Assembly: GCF_001641265.1 (NCBI RefSeq)
Contig: NW_020167524.1
Location: 620,001 to 684,000, forward strand
Origin: Pseudogymnoascus destructans
Lineage: Eukaryota > Ascomycota > Leotiomycetes > Thelebolales > Thelebolaceae
DNA length: 64,000 nucleotides
Direction: 5' to 3'
In this document: piece after piece, positions 33,045 through 43,839 of the stretch
Numbering within the stretch: position 1 is the first letter of the stretch
Layout: every line of letters starts with the position of its first letter
The notes under the pieces: generated by a model
Databases searched by the model: none
What the model was told of the DNA's origin: nothing
Seen by the model: only the letters and a program-made list of their open reading frames with translations
Translations under genes and position numbers: made by a program

Positions 33045-34953
33045 TCACTCTGTGTTCATATCAACGGGGTTGATATTCAATGTACTCTCATGATGGGCGT
33101 CAAATCCTTTTGCACGGAATAGGAAAATTTGCCTCGGCTTCCGACTACTACCTACACGCTCTTCCTCTCTTATTTGCTGCGCAACATTATTCTCATCTTG
33201 TAGATCCTGTCCACCTTGTATAGAAAGTGATACTCCTCGTCTTAAACGCATCTTAGTCCTCCGACGCAAGCTCCATTTAAGCTGTGGATTTAGGACAACC
33301 GCTGCTACATATACTGGTGATGTTTCTGTGACATTGTAATATCTGTCGAGTAATTTCCAGGCGTTATTGATGCAAACCGTAATGTGATCATAACCTAAGT
33401 GTTCATAATCTTGTTTTGCAGCTTCAACAGATGATGCAGCAGAATCTCCATTGAGGGTAGAATCTCCCATATTGATCCACGTTTTCCATCCTTGGCTTGG
33501 CTTTCCATGCGCAGTGTTAACTCTTGGAATGGTTTCAATAAAGCTAGAATACGTGTAAGCTGATCCCAGTCATCCCGTGTCAGTTGATCTTGAGCTATGT
33601 CTTTGTCGAAACTTCTTGCTGCAAAGAGATCTATTGGATCCTTCAAACGCATAGCCCGCTCAATCATGCTGTATGTTGAATTCCAGCGTGTGGCATTATC
33701 CGCAACAACCATCAGCTGCTCAATTTCCAATCCTTCTTGCCGTTGGATTCGGAAAAACTCCTCTTGCCGTTGGGGCGTTCTGCGTATATGGTGAACAGTG
33801 TTGTGAAGTTTACCAACTGGACCTTTATGCCGCCAAAGTTCAAGTTCACGCTGCTCGTTTGATAACAGATGAGCTGCAGAGACATCGATTTCAAATGATT
33901 CTGCATCTGTACCAAAGAGAAAAGCTTTGACGACTAAGTTTAGCACATGCCCTGTACAGCGTAAACGTCGAGCTTTTTGCTGACTGACCAAGCCATCAGC
34001 TAACTCAAGCTTTTGGCAGACGGATAATACGCAAACATCATTGGAAGATGCTTTATCAAGCATAAAGTAACCAATCTTCGACCGTAGTGAATACTCATCA
34101 ATAACTGACAGTACTGCTTCTGCCATATTCTTGCCAGTGTGCTACCCACGTAAACGTTGCAAACCTAGCAAAGCTGATTGTGTTGTGGTTCCGTTAATCC
34201 AGTGGCCCACACAAGAAGAGCAAGGAAATTTGTTGATGTCCACATGTCAAAACTTAGATGAACTTGACCTTCGTAGTTTGCAAACATTGTCTGGACATGA
34301 GTTTTTTGTGTTTGAAACTCTTTCATAACCCAGCCTCAAATGGTGTTATGAGAACGTGGTAAAAGATCTCCTAATACTGCATTACAGTATACTAGTAGCT
34401 CACGGAACTGCTCGTGTTCTACTTCTGAAAATCTGACGTTTGTGCACACTATCCATCGCAGTAATAAGGTCTTAAATTTTGCGAAATCGATCGTTGATAC
34501 TACACTATAAGCTGCAGCTCGCTGCTGTTGAAGCACAGATCGAGGTCGAGAACTAGATGTACCATCCTTGGATTTACCGTGGAAATGAATCATGTGGTTC
34601 ATTGCATGTGTAGTTGTCCTTGACGAGTATGTCTTTGTAACCCTCTTATTATAGCACAACTGGCATAACCAGAATGGTGTGTCATCACGGACCCGGATGA
34701 TCTCCTGGCCATGCTGCCAAACCCACGAGGTATTTGGACGTTTCCCAGGTGGTGCAGAGCGAAATCCAGCTGGCAAACTTATAGCTGTCAGTGCTAGGCC
34801 GCTGGAATCAGGTAAACTCTCTGGCGGTATATGTGGTGTGCTGTGGAATGATCCATCTGATGGGTTGGATGAGTAGAGCTGTTCAAGCTCAAAGTCAGAT
34901 AAGCCCCCTAGAATGCTTTGCGCATCAGAGAGTTGTGGAGAGTTATCAGTCAT
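33045..34953 (-). pseudogene. hAT-3 transposase with pogo-like tail
   Basis: Minus strand. Start MTDNSPQLSD at 34953; BED-type finger (FWLCQLCYNKRV ... HMIHFHG); then RFSEVEHEQFRELLVY. A TGA after RSHNTI (34336) and frame breaks to 34126 disturb the middle. The core continues with GYFMLDKASSNDVCV, RLRCTGHVLNLVVKAF and ADNATRWNSTYSM. After VLNPQLKWSLRR, where the dimerisation domain should come, the frame instead runs into RRRTKMRLRRG ... LQDENNVAQQI ... SSRKPRQ, which matches the C-terminal tail of the pogo elements P1 and P4. So the gene is broken and fused to a pogo fragment. Confidence 0.82.
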
Positions 34954-35069
34954 AATGGTGTAAATGAAGTAGTAAGATTGAAGACCAGAGAAGAAGCCGA
35001 CCTTGAATTTAACATGTAGGAAATGGCGGTGAAGCCCTGGTTCACAGTAACGGGATTTCACCAATCACG

Positions 35070-35284
35070 ATCTCAGAATAAAGCAGACGGTCTATTTGGT
35101 CTGTCGACTGGTAGACTGTCGGCAGACCAAACAGACAGTCTGTCGACTTGCAGACGGTCTGTTTGGTCTGCTGACATGAGAACCTCTCGTCAGTCGGTCT
35201 GGCTAAGATTTTGAGGCGGTCTGGTCGGTCTATTTAGACCGACCGAGCAGACCGTCTATTTAGGTCGGTCTATTGCCAACACTG
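35070..35284. repeat. hAT-3 right end with CAGACC/GGTCTG array
   Basis: About a dozen copies of GGTCTG/CAGACC in both orientations, ending in the TIR CAGTGTTGGCAAT (reverse complement, last base 35284). The element sits in a pogo-like gene whose C-terminal half follows immediately. The left end was not found. Confidence 0.8.
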
Positions 35285-36138
35285 CTCACACCTTACACAC
35301 ATTTTACAGCCATATAAGCACTGGCACCGAGAGGCTGTGCTCTATGCCATACGGAATATGGACGTTACATACGACCTACCCTCATTTATGAGAGATCTCA
35401 CCAAAATCCGGGAACAGACTTTTAAGGAGTCTACAATACTCTCAGCTTTCCGGAAAGCTGGAATCTGGCCAATAAGCTGTAATACAGCCCTCACGAACGT
35501 ACATACTCGCTGCCTACTACCCAGCCTACAGAAGAGCCTACACCTACCTTACCAATACGGCCTATTACCCCTAAACCCTCCACTTTTCAGGGGGTTGAAG
35601 AAGGGCTACAGCGCTGGAAAGACCGGGTTCCGGAGGCCTTTAGTAGCCCCTCACATACGAGCTATACGAACTGGCTTACTGGGGCTCAAGAGGTTATGGC
35701 GGTAGGCCGGCTTCAAGAACTTGACCTACGGGTGGCTCGGCGGAAGTGGAGGAGTCGAAGAAGTGGGCGAGCCGAAGCCGGGCCCGGCTTCAGAACGGAG
35801 GTGAGCTCGTAGCTACCGAAGCCCACGAGCTTCGGGCCCGGAAAGCCAAGCTTCTAGCCCAGAACCTCGCAGCCAAAGAAGCCCGGGAGGCTCGCCAGGC
35901 TAGAAACCAGGCCCAGAAGCAGCTCAACCAGGCTGGAATTAAGGCCCGGAAAGAAGAGCGTTTCCAGAAGAAGAGCCTGGCTACTCTTCAGGGATTAGGC
36001 CTCCCAATTCCTCCGGAATTAGAGGTCCCAATTCCTGATCCAGAAACCCTCGAAAGTGAGGGCGAATATGAGAATGGGAGTGGGAATGGGAGCGGGAATG
36101 GGAGTGATCATGGGAATGAGGAAATGATAATTTTTTAA
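35285..36138 (+). pseudogene. Pogo-like transposase, C-terminal part, interrupted by hAT-3
   Basis: Immediately after the hAT-3 end the frame reads SHLTHILQPYKHWHREAV, the region around the third catalytic aspartate of fungal DDE_1 transposases, but with the LDVG part deleted. It goes on with YAIRNMDVTYDLPSFMRDL, KIREQTFKESTILSAFRKAGIWP, and after frameshifts with an Ala/Glu/Lys-rich coiled tail (RARKAKLLAQNLAAKEAREA) and a Gly/Asn-rich acidic end to 36138. A different pogo lineage from P1-P5, with a long charged tail and no zinc knuckle. Confidence 0.75.
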
Positions 36139-36376
36139 AATGGTGAAATTTTGTACCTTTACATACAATTTACTATAGGGAGGTACTTAGGACTACAATT
36201 TTTCTCGTGCGCGCACTTCGCTTCCCCTCCATTTCTCGTGCACGCGGATCGCTTCCTCCAACCTTAAGCGAAGAGAAAAGTTGGTTACGACGGTTATTGA
36301 TTCAGGAAGCAGGAGGGGGGCTGAGGTATATATTAAAAAATAAAAATAAAAATATTATGTATAATTTATTACAATA

Positions 36377-38236
36377 ACGTACATGTATAGCGAAAGCGCC
36401 AAACAAGCGAAAGCGCCAAAATTATCTACCCTCACGACAAACATTGCGATAAATCTACCACAACATTAGAAATCAATTGAAACTACTCGGAGTCCTCTTC
36501 CTCAGAGGTGTCTATTACAATCTGACACGTGCGCGCATTGTGCCCAGTCTCACCACACTTGCCACAGCGACGGGCACGGGTTTCTTCCCTTGGCTTCCGA
36601 CCACGGCTTGCCCTTATTTCCTGCTCTACCTGCTGCACAACATCCCTCTCATCCTGTAGCTCTTGCGCCCCTTGTTGACTAAGTGATCCTCCTTGCTGTA
36701 GTCGTGTCTTCCTAGCTCTCCGGCGCTTGCTTAGTACTTCATTTGCCTGTCGTAGGTTTTGGTTCTCTCCCTTTAGCAGTGCTAATTGATGCATTATTTG
36801 CGATGCACCCTTTGTAAACTGGTCAACAGCTGCATAGATTGAGGTTGGAGAGCTATTTTGATGGCGTGAAATCCGAGTTTTAATAAATGTAGACTGTGAC
36901 ATAGCTTCAATTGGGTTGTTTGGTGTCTGAGAAACCCAAGGTTGAGCAGTACCTGGGCGGGAGCTTGGAGGCGTTGGTGTCCTTAACTTAAGATCAAGTG
37001 TAGATATCACTCTCTCAGGGTCAAATGGAAGAAGCCCTGCCCCTCGGAACCCGCCTCAAATGTTACTTTCCGTCATTGTAGTGTTAAATGCAGCGTGGAA
37101 GGCAGGAAAGAAGTCATCCTTTGTAATATGAGAAATATGAGCCTGCATCATATCTTCAATTTGCCGACCATAGGCCTGCTTTAACGGGCCGAAACAGCCA
37201 ACATCAAGTGGCTGGAGTAGATGAGAAGAGTGAGCAGGCATACAAAGCGTAATAATGTTGTGTTCCTTGCAGTACTCCTCAAACTCATCTGAGTGGTGGC
37301 TCTCATGACCATCAAGGACTAACAAGCGATAACCACCAACACTCCGGGCCTTTGTATGCTTCTCAAAGTGCTGAATCCAATCCATGCCTCTCTCGTTTGT
37401 AGTCCAGCCATTTTCAGTAACAGAAATCACCCAATCGCTTGAAAATCCACTATTCTCATACCAAGATGTAAGGTGGTTTTTGCCTGCAACAATGATAAAT
37501 GGTGGTACTGCCCAACCTTGAGAACTAACGCCTTGGATTACTGTAACCCATTCCCGATTACCAGGCTGTACCTTCTTTGCTTTTGCCCGCCCGTCTGAGC
37601 TTGTTACAACCATAGCAGTTGAGATAACGCCCATCATAAACCCAGTCTCATCAAAGTTGTAGATATCTGCTTCATCGATACCATATTTCGCAATTGTGTT
37701 ACGCACAAGCTCAAACCAGCCATTAATAACTTCTGGATCTTCGCACTTAGCCCTCTGGTAGTAGTATTTGCGCTGAAAGCGTGTCTGGAGCTCTACACGC
37801 CGCTTAACAAAGTTTGAAGCCCAACGCGACCCAACGCGTGACGCGTCGCGTGTTGCAAGTAGTCGACTTGCCATATCTTCAACAACAGACAGCCGAGGAG
37901 GAAACCCTTTGGCAGCTAGGTCGAGTATATACTGAACAAGGACGGACTCCTCTAGGTTAGTTAATTTCTGTGAGTTGGCTTGGATATCGCGTCGTGAAGG
38001 TACACCTTCTAGACGACGACCTAGCTTGCGGTGGTCCACAGAATAGATCCTAGCAGCAACTTGAAGGCGTAACTTTGGGTCGCTTTGCATAGCCTGGATA
38101 GCTAGCACTAATTGGCTTTCATCGTTTTTATGGGGCATGTTTTGTTGTTGAGGAATTTAACATTTAGTTGGGGGGTTTGGTCACCGCATCATTTTGGCGC
38201 TTTCGCTTGTTTGGCGCTTTCGCTATACATGTACGT
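36377..38236 (-). mobile_element. Pogo element P1 (1860 bp)
   Basis: TIRs ACGTACATGTATAGCG... continuing through two AAGCGAAAGCGCC-type words, flanked by TA on both sides (36375-36376, 38237-38238), the target duplication of Tc1/mariner-pogo elements. One transposase on the minus strand. Close relatives are P3 and P4. Confidence 0.95.
36483..38138 (-). pseudogene. P1 transposase (single stop)
   Basis: Frame of about 550 codons broken by one TGA at 37056-37058 (after TESNI, where P3 and P4 read IQGGF). Domains: N-terminal psq-like HTH (residues 1-60), CENP-B-type HTH (SRLLATRDASRVGSRWASNFV), DDE core with NFDETGFMMG, LVLDGHESHHS and LQPLDVGCFGP (three catalytic aspartates), and a C-terminal zinc knuckle CGKCGETGHNARTC (CX2CX4HX4C). 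Everything else is intact, so this copy died recently. The enzyme excises and inserts the element at TA. Confidence 0.93.
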
Positions 38237-39280
38237 TACCTATATAAGAAAAGAAAGGAGTACATTTTACTATTTAGGCCCTAATCTATATATTTAATAA
38301 AAAATATAAGTCTAACCTTACACCCGTTTTCACCCTTTATAAGTTCCCCCTAATTACTACTCTTATAAAGAAACCTCTTATCCCCTTTAGCTCTAATAGA
38401 TAAACTCACTTATTCTGCATCTTCCTCATCATCTCCGCCGCCTCAAATGCATACTTACACTTCATCCTCAACGCAGCTCCATACCTATACATCACTAGCG
38501 GAAACGATAAGCATAATAGCGTTAAGAACGCCGGCACAGACGTCGCCCAATGAATCCCCAACCGCTCATACATCTGCGTCGTGAACAACGGAAACACCGC
38601 GCCCACTACCGATCGAAAGATCGCCGCCGCAGCAAGCACGGATGCAACGTAGATGATATACGAATCAATGAGGTAGTTCAAGATGGGCAGGATGAGGAGC
38701 ACGCAGCCAATGCCAAACGGCGCAGATAGCACGATACTAACCGCCCAGTGGATTTCCGGGCCGTTCGTCCAGGCGAACGCGAACATGCCGATGGGGATGG
38801 CGAGCCCGCCCACAATCGCAGGCGGGAGGCACGATTCAGCGGTTGCGGACTTGGCATGGGAGAGCCGCGCGTAGCAGGTGTTATTGTCATAGATGGCGTA
38901 GGCAAGGCCGAGGACGATGCCAATGGCGATGCCGGTGAAAGTGAGGCCGCCGATGCCTTCGGACCAGCCGTGGGTGGAATTGTAGACGATGGGCATGGCA
39001 CCCATGAAGAGGTAGATGGTGCCGTAGATGAGGGCCATGTAGAGGGAGGCGATGAGGACGATGGGCTCGAGGAAGAGGAGGACCCAGGGGCGGAAGAGAG
39101 CGCAGGCGAAGACTTCGGAGGGGAGCTTTTTGCCTTGGCTCTTTTCTAGGATGCTAATGTAGATTTTATTGGGGTCGTCTTTCAAGAGGGCTATTACTTT
39201 GCGGGTGAGGAGGACAGGGCCGTAGGTTTCAGGGACAAAGATGGCACCGGGGATGCCTACGTCTTGTTAGTTTTGGGTCC

Positions 39281-39302
39281 ACTATGTCCAGCAGGACATA
39301 GT
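39281..39302. other. 22-bp hairpin at the frame break of the MFS gene
   Basis: ACTATGTCC AGCA GGACATAGT, arms of nine bases and a loop of four. It sits exactly where the transporter frame is lost and has no counterpart in the normal protein, so it may be a small insertion or an excision scar. Confidence 0.7.
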
Positions 39303-39915
39303 AAGGGCAAGATAATCACCTATCACCCCAATAAATATACAACACACCCCCTGCACCCACCTCCACCCCACATTCTCCGCTACGAACCCGCCTACTACAG
39401 GCCCTAGGATCGGCCCTAAAAATGGCGCCACACAATACAGTGTCATCGCCAACCCTCTCTGCGCGGGCACGAAGAGATCCGCGATTGCGCCACCCGAGTT
39501 GACAAGCGGCGAGCCCCCAAAGGTGCCGGCAAAGAATCGCAATACCATGAGGGTTGTGACGTTCCGGCTAGCCGCGGAGCCGCCGAGAAAGGCGACCATG
39601 GCGATGTGGGAGGTGAACCAGAGGATTTGTCGCCCGTAGAGCTCAGACCTGGGGGGTTAGTATGGAATTGATTTGGTGATGATACGTAGGTGTGGATACG
39701 GATAGATGGTGTACTTACTGAAGATTGTCAGCTTGTGTCTGAAGGGGTGGGCACATATTATATTAAACTTACCAAAGGACCCCAAACAGCAGGCCCAATC
39801 GCAAACCCAAGCACAAAGACCAAAACGCCTATAATAAACACCTCAGCGCTGATGTCAAAATCAGCAATGACCTCGTTCGCCGATTCGGCATATGCGGACG
39901 ATGTGAGCATGACAG

Positions 39916-40295
39916 TGTTAGAGGTGATTGCGGAAAGTGGGAATTACACACGGATTTGTATGGTAATCCCCAACCACCGTAATTGATTCCTTGCGGGTAA
40001 CGGAGCAGAAGCTTCACAGTAGAACACGGTAAATACAGTATATAGATCAAAATTAATTACTACCTAATCTACGGGCCTACGTACGCTATTTGTAGCCCCG
40101 GGGGAAACCCCCAAAACCCTGACGAGCTGAGCTTTCCGGACTTCAGCTGGGTTTGGATCAGTGGCTTCCAATAGTATGGCGCCACTGTCTCACCCGTAAA
40201 CTAAACTGGGAGTTGGATGATCCCACGGGGATAACCCGTTATGTTGGGTGTAAAAACCCACTGTTTCCCAGCGGGAAAGTCCGTTTCCCTCAACA
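39916..40295 (-). repeat. Solo LTR (copia-1-like) in the MFS gene
   Basis: 380 bp with TGTTAGAGG...CCCTCAACA ends on the plus strand. Read on the minus strand it shows copia-1 LTR blocks (ACGTAGGCCCGTAG, GTGAAGC, GGGGATTACCATACA). The flanks GACAG (39911-39915) and GACGG (40296-40300) are the target duplication with one change. Much more diverged than the copia-1 LTRs, so an older relative. Confidence 0.88.
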
Positions 40296-40443
40296 GACGG
40301 CGAAGACGGACAGGGTCACGATGGCTGTGATGAACCATTTCCGAGGCGTGGACCAGTTCATGGGGTTCGTGGGGTCAGAGGGCTGGAATTTAACTAGTGT
40401 GCGTCATGGGTAATCGGTGGTTGCAAACCGCCGGTCTGAAGAT

Positions 40444-40567
40444 TTTCCAACCCAGACCACGGTCTGGGTTGGAAATACTGAAGAAACCGCCCAGACCGAC
40501 GTGGGCACCCAGCGGTTCCTTGGCAACCCATCACGTGTGATGAATTGTCACACGTGATGGGTTGCCA
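40444..40567. repeat. Two perfect inverted repeats in the hAT-2 left end
   Basis: 40444-40475: arms of 15 bp (TTTCCAACCCAGACC) around AC. 40521-40567: arms of 20 bp (TGGCAACCCATCACGTGTGA) around a 7-bp spacer. Both arms are perfect. They could form hairpins or be dyad binding sites for the transposase. Confidence 0.93.
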
Positions 40568-40620
40568 CAAATACAATCGTTACTATAGTTATTACTATAC
40601 AGTTACAATAGACCAATATA

Positions 40621-42480
40621 ACGTGGTTTATCAGTACGTCGGACATATCAGTACCTCGGACACTTTTCATTGGCATTCTACTTTGAATATCAATAAATCA
40701 ACCATAACATATTAAATTAACTATAACTAAGCGGAATCAGATGAACTAGACATATCTATAGCTTCTTGACAAGTTCGCGCATTATGATCAGCTTTTCCAC
40801 AGATCCCACAGCATCGCCTAGACGGTTGCCCCTCCTTGCGACTACCCCCAACCGCACGTACGTCGCGTCGTACCTGCTCATCCACATCCTTCTGTGCGAT
40901 AATAGCCTGTGCATCCTCTACTATAAGTGCACCTCCTTCACGGACACGAGCCTTTTTAGCCCTGCGGCGTTTGCTAAGGGCTTCGTTGGCTGCTCGAAGT
41001 GTACGTACCTCAGCAGACAGAAGGGTGTTCTCATGTGCTAGTCGCTCCGTACCCTTTGCCAATGCAATAACTGTCCCGAAGAGTGGAGTTGGCGAGCTTC
41101 CTTGGTGACGGGCAATTCGATTTCGAACGAGGGTTGTTTGTGAAAGAGCTTCAGTTGGGTTGGAAGGGGTCTGGGAGACCCAAGGGTTGGTGTTGGCAGT
41201 AGAGGGTCTAGAGGGAGTTGGAGTCCGTAACCTCACGTCAAGCTTTGAAAGCACTGCTTGCGGGTCGAAAGGCACTAAGCCAGCTCCGCGGAACCCGGAC
41301 TGGGCGTTTTGGGCTGTCATGGATTCCAGATATGCTGCTCTAAAGGCGAGAAATAACTCGACCTTGGTAATGTGGTTGATATGAGCCTTAATGAAGGTCT
41401 CAATCTGCCGACCATATGCCCGCTTCAACACACTAAAGCACCCGACATCAAGTGGCTGAGTTAAATGAGACGAGTGGGGAGGTAGTCCAAGAGTTATAAT
41501 GTTGTGTGCCTTGCAGTACTCTTGGAACTCGGCCGATTCATGACTCTCGTGCCCGTCTAACACCAGCATTCGATATGGACCCCTTGCACGAACAGCAGTA
41601 TGTTTGTCGAAGTGTTTCAACCATTCTAGACCCGTCTCATTGTTTGTCCATCCATTGCTTGTCAGTTTAACAACCCAGTTGTGTGGAAGGCCGCCGTCTG
41701 TATACCAATTTGCAAGATGATTCTTGCCTTTAACTACCAAAAATGGAGGAATACTCCAGCCGTCACTGTTGATACAAGCAATCGCTGTAGCCCATTCCCG
41801 ATTCCCTGGCTGAACTGCCTTACCTCTGCCAAGTCGATCTGCACGGGTAACAACCATTGCAGGGCAAATCACACCCATCATAAACCCAGTTTCGTCAAAG
41901 TTATAGAAGTCGCAGTCCAAAACACCATATTTTGCCCTCATATTTTCCACTAGTCGAAACCACGCGCCAATTAGTTCAGGATCTTCGCACAAGGCCCTTT
42001 GGAAGTCGTAAACGCGATTAAAATGTGTCTTTAATTCTGGACGTCGTTGTACAAATCGGTGGGCCCAGAGCTTCCCGACGCGCCTCCCTCCACACGATTC
42101 GAGTATAAAATTTGCCATATCTTCTACACCAGCAAGCCGGGGTGCAAATCCTCTTGAATCCATATCAAGTATATTCCGAATAACCACCTCCTCTTCTAGT
42201 ATAGTTAATTTCATCATTGCAGGCCGGCGTTCGTAGACAGTAGTTCGGCCGTTCATTCTGTTGCAGAGTGTAGAATGAGGTACTTCATAGAGCTTAGCAG
42301 CCTTCCGACGACTTAGATTTTTCGATGTTGGGATAGCCTCGATAGCTAGAATGATTTTTGCTTCTTGGGTAATCACTGACATAATAAAAGGTGGAAAAAG
42401 CGCGTTGTGAAGTTAGAGGGTAGGAAATTCGGGAAAAGTGTCCGAGGTACTGATATGTCTGACGTACTGATAAACCACGT
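40621..42480 (-). mobile_element. Pogo element P2, apparently intact (1860 bp)
   Basis: TIRs ACGTGGTTTATCAGTACGTC... of about 45 bp with a repeated ATCAGTAC word, flanked by TA on both sides (40619-40620, 42481-42482). Inserted in hAT-2 between its left end and the H3 gene. Carries one complete transposase. Confidence 0.96.
40727..42382 (-). CDS. P2 transposase (pogo/CENP-B type), full length
   Basis: 551 residues with no interruption, starting at an ATG 98 bp inside the right end. N-terminal psq-like HTH (residues about 8-55: ILAIEAIP ... RRKAAKLYEVPHSTL), CENP-B-type HTH (about 65-140, with LWAHRFVQRRPELKTHF), DDE core with NFDETGFMMG, LVLDGHESHES and LTQPLDVGCFSV holding three catalytic aspartates, then a basic helical stretch (ALSKRRRAKKARV) and the zinc knuckle CGICGKADHNARTC. 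It should cut out P2 and insert it at TA. Given the intact frame and TIRs, this may be an active autonomous copy, and it could also act on P5, whose TIR shares the first bases. Confidence 0.96.
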   Translation of the reverse strand: MSVITQEAKIILAIEAIPTSKNLSRRKAAKLYEVPHSTLCNRMNGRTTVYERRPAMMKLTILEEEVVIRNILDMDSRGFAPRLAGVEDMANFILESCGGRRVGKLWAHRFVQRRPELKTHFNRVYDFQRALCEDPELIGAWFRLVENMRAKYGVLDCDFYNFDETGFMMGVICPAMVVTRADRLGRGKAVQPGNREWATAIACINSDGWSIPPFLVVKGKNHLANWYTDGGLPHNWVVKLTSNGWTNNETGLEWLKHFDKHTAVRARGPYRMLVLDGHESHESAEFQEYCKAHNIITLGLPPHSSHLTQPLDVGCFSVLKRAYGRQIETFIKAHINHITKVELFLAFRAAYLESMTAQNAQSGFRGAGLVPFDPQAVLSKLDVRLRTPTPSRPSTANTNPWVSQTPSNPTEALSQTTLVRNRIARHQGSSPTPLFGTVIALAKGTERLAHENTLLSAEVRTLRAANEALSKRRRAKKARVREGGALIVEDAQAIIAQKDVDEQVRRDVRAVGGSRKEGQPSRRCCGICGKADHNARTCQEAIDMSSSSDSA

Positions 42481-42559
42481 TAGTAGAAACGTTTAATTGG
42501 ATTTCTACTATCTGTATCCTGCTACTCATTTGCCCTATTCCTGGTATCTTCCATCTCTC

Positions 42560-43094
42560 CTATCTTAGTTGGCCTGGAAATGAAAACCCCGTCATGTGTA
42601 AGTGCATCTGCTGGACAAGCTTCATGTCCTTCTGTTGAATTGTGACTCTCTTTGCGTGGATAGCAGCCAGCTGGGTCACTATAACAATTACTATAATGAT
42701 TACTATAAACGTGTAGACTCACTTACTTTCAAACTCCTTGACAAGTGTAGTTTCTGCAGCTTCCTGTAAAGCAGAAATTGCAGAAGATTGAAGCTGAAAG
42801 TCCTCGCGAGGGTGCAAGTCGCTGATGATCTCACAGATAAGTCGCGTGAATGGCACACGGGGAAGGAGAGGTTCTGTCGATTTTTGGTACTTTTTGATTT
42901 GTCGGAGAGCAACAGCTGTTTTTGATCAGAAAGGATTTATAGTAATAGTTATAGTAATCAACTTACTATAACTATTACTATAAATGACCTGGCTTATAAC
43001 GATGGCTTTTCTTCGCGGCCTTCTTCACAATCTTCTTTCCGCTGATCCCTGAGGTCTTTCTTGGAGCCTTTCCAGCAGTCTTTTGGGCCGGCAT
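42560..43094 (-). CDS. Histone H3 variant carried by hAT-2
   Basis: Three exons on the minus strand (43094-42989, 42915-42727, 42678-42560) give 137 residues with the frame kept. Fold: HRYKP, VALRQIKKYQKST, then PFTRLICEIISDL, SSAISALQEAAETTLV and AIHAKRVTI, matching H3 in order and spacing. The tail from the chosen ATG has KTAGKAPRK, like H3 residues 11-18, but nothing equivalent to the first ten residues, so lysines 4 and 9 are absent. The frame is open further upstream (TRQSARLQ, where K9 would be Leu), and another exon with MDLDAAYDAPDP lies near 43376, so a longer N-terminus is possible. Both introns sit where they do in the hAT-1 gene and carry the TTATAGTAA word. The donor of intron 1 (GTCATT) is weak. 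Confidence 0.87.
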
Positions 43095-43839
43095 CTTCTT
43101 GCTGAACTTTTGACCAGGTGCAAACGTTGGAATTGGACCTTTCCAAACCTTGTGTTGTGTCGCTGGAGGGGTCTGGAGTTGAAGGCGTGCACTCTGGCGA
43201 GTTGGAGTCTTTGGCTCAAGTGCTGGTTGTACTTGTGGTTGTCATGACCAAAGTGAATAGTTGTTGCATGAATTTGTGGGATTGTTTGAGTGGGGCTTTT
43301 TTTCCATCGGGCTCGGTTTCAGATTCGGAGCTTGTGACTGGATCAGGGGCATCGTAGGCAGCGTCCAGATCCATGACACTAAAAGAGGGTTACTATAAGT
43401 ATTACTATAAGATTTGGGTGCTTTACTTACCAGTTTGCCAGCCAGTAGCAATTCACATAGCCATGTTGATCTGAAGGTCGGGGGAGTGTTGTGTAGGAAA
43501 AATAAAGGTAGGGTGAGGTTGCTGTTGTTGGGGTTGTAGCTCACTTAGTAAAATGTCTTCAGCTTCACTTTTTGTATGGTAGTAGGCGATAAAGGTGAAT
43601 TCTTCCACAACAATAGTAAGGACAACAATAGTAAGCGACCTTATTGACGTGTTTTACCCCACAACAACAACCTTCTTCTTCAACCTTCTTCTTCAACCTT
43701 CTTCTTCAACCTTCTTCTTCAACCTTCTTCGTGAACCCCCAACACCCCCAACACCACCAACACTTCTAAGATCAAGGAGGTAAGTCTACTCAATCCTTTC
43801 TACTTACTTTATAGTAATTGTTATAGTAAGACAGCCACG

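Larger units (their letters stand above)
38406..40394 (-). pseudogene. MFS transporter (DHA1 drug/polyamine type), disrupted
   Basis: Minus strand. 40394-40296 encodes PSDPTNPMNWSTPRKWFITA, the typical lead into TM1 of fungal DHA1 exporters, and then TLSVFAV. A solo LTR (39916-40295) interrupts it, and 39915 resumes with TVMLTSSAYAES. Downstream come GVLVFVLGFAIGPAVWGPL, an intron zone (39640-39772), SELYGRQILW, RFFAGTFGGSPLVNSG and PFLGPILGPVVGGFVAEN (motif C of proton antiporters). The frame breaks again near 39281-39302 at a 22-bp palindrome, then continues from FVPETYGPVLLTRK through the last helices to the stop at 38406. The N-terminal cytosolic part is missing because hAT-2 inserted at 40395. 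Such proteins export drugs or polyamines across the plasma membrane. Confidence 0.92.
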
